Below are positions 6,049 to 6,124 of a stretch of 6,124 nt of DNA, piece by piece. The translations under genes were made by a program, and so were the position numbers. Source of the stretch: Alphaproteobacteria bacterium (GTDB taxonomy: Bacteria > Pseudomonadota > Alphaproteobacteria > Micavibrionales > Micavibrionaceae). The stretch is from contig DAOWDF010000079.1 in NCBI GenBank assembly GCA_030639165.1, forward strand, positions 1-6,124, given 5' to 3'. Each line of letters opens with the position of its first letter. The stretch's first letter is position 1. Under the pieces are notes generated by a model that saw only the letters and a list, made by a program, of their open reading frames with translations, had not been told where the DNA came from and made no database searches.

Positions 6049-6077
6049 TTGACTTAGTAAGTGCTCCATACTTATAT
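6049..6077 (+). promoter_or_regulatory. Strong sigma-70-type promoter candidate directly after tRNA-Arg
   Basis: TTGACT (6049-6054), a 17-nt spacer and TTATAT (6072-6077) form the best promoter match in the window, beginning 3 nt after the tRNA's CCA. The implied start is near 6084, so its product lies outside or at the very edge of the window. The remaining sequence to 6124 shows no convincing gene start. Confidence 0.5.
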
Positions 6078-6124
6078 TTATTCCTTATATTATAGTTTTT
6101 TTCTTTAGCTGCATGCCTTATGTA

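Noticed and set aside
6058..6102. Terminator after tRNA-Arg (TAAGT/ACTTA hairpin with a T7 run)
   Set aside because: The stem is only five or six AT-rich pairs and the T run begins about 20 nt after it. The same bases are better explained as a promoter.

Overview
The window reads as a stretch of chromosome from an AT-rich member of the Alphaproteobacteria. Three things point there: a bacterial homologue of the mitochondrial complex I accessory subunit NDUFS4, an ECF sigma factor paired with an NrsF-type (DUF1109) membrane anti-sigma factor, and ordinary code use with tRNA genes that encode their own CCA ends. No transposase, integrase, CRISPR array or phage gene is visible. The genus cannot be fixed from the sequence alone.

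Layout. At the left edge, the 5' half of a patatin-like phospholipase gene (RssA/NTE type) runs leftward and out of the window. A 78-bp divergent intergenic region separates it from a closely packed rightward run of four genes: an MsbA-type ABC exporter (541-2328), a membrane-anchored alpha/beta hydrolase of the BEM46/COG1073 type (2331-3152), a small two-CBS-domain protein (3183-3644) and an exported DUF192 protein (3656-4240). The gaps of 2, 30 and 11 nt suggest one transcript. A tRNA-Pro(UGG) gene follows, with its own plausible promoter. Only 20 nt behind it is an ECF sigma factor gene (4399-4953), then its NrsF-like anti-sigma factor (4956-5597). The right end holds the NDUFS4-like protein (5638-5916) and tRNA-Arg(UCU). 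A well-formed sigma-70-type promoter lies directly behind that tRNA and points out of the window.

How the genes fit together. The patatin-like lipase, the lipid-type ABC exporter and the lipase-fold hydrolase share an envelope/lipid theme, but a joint pathway is inference. The sigma/anti-sigma pair is a self-contained envelope-stress or metal-stress switch: the predicted topology of the anti-sigma puts two cysteines and several histidines on the periplasmic side, with a CxxCxC cluster near the cytoplasmic side. The NDUFS4-like protein belongs to respiratory complex I and appears unrelated to its neighbours. Overall this is mostly ordinary core genome. The most interesting points are the tRNA/sigma spacing, the cysteine layout of the anti-sigma, and the promoter after tRNA-Arg.
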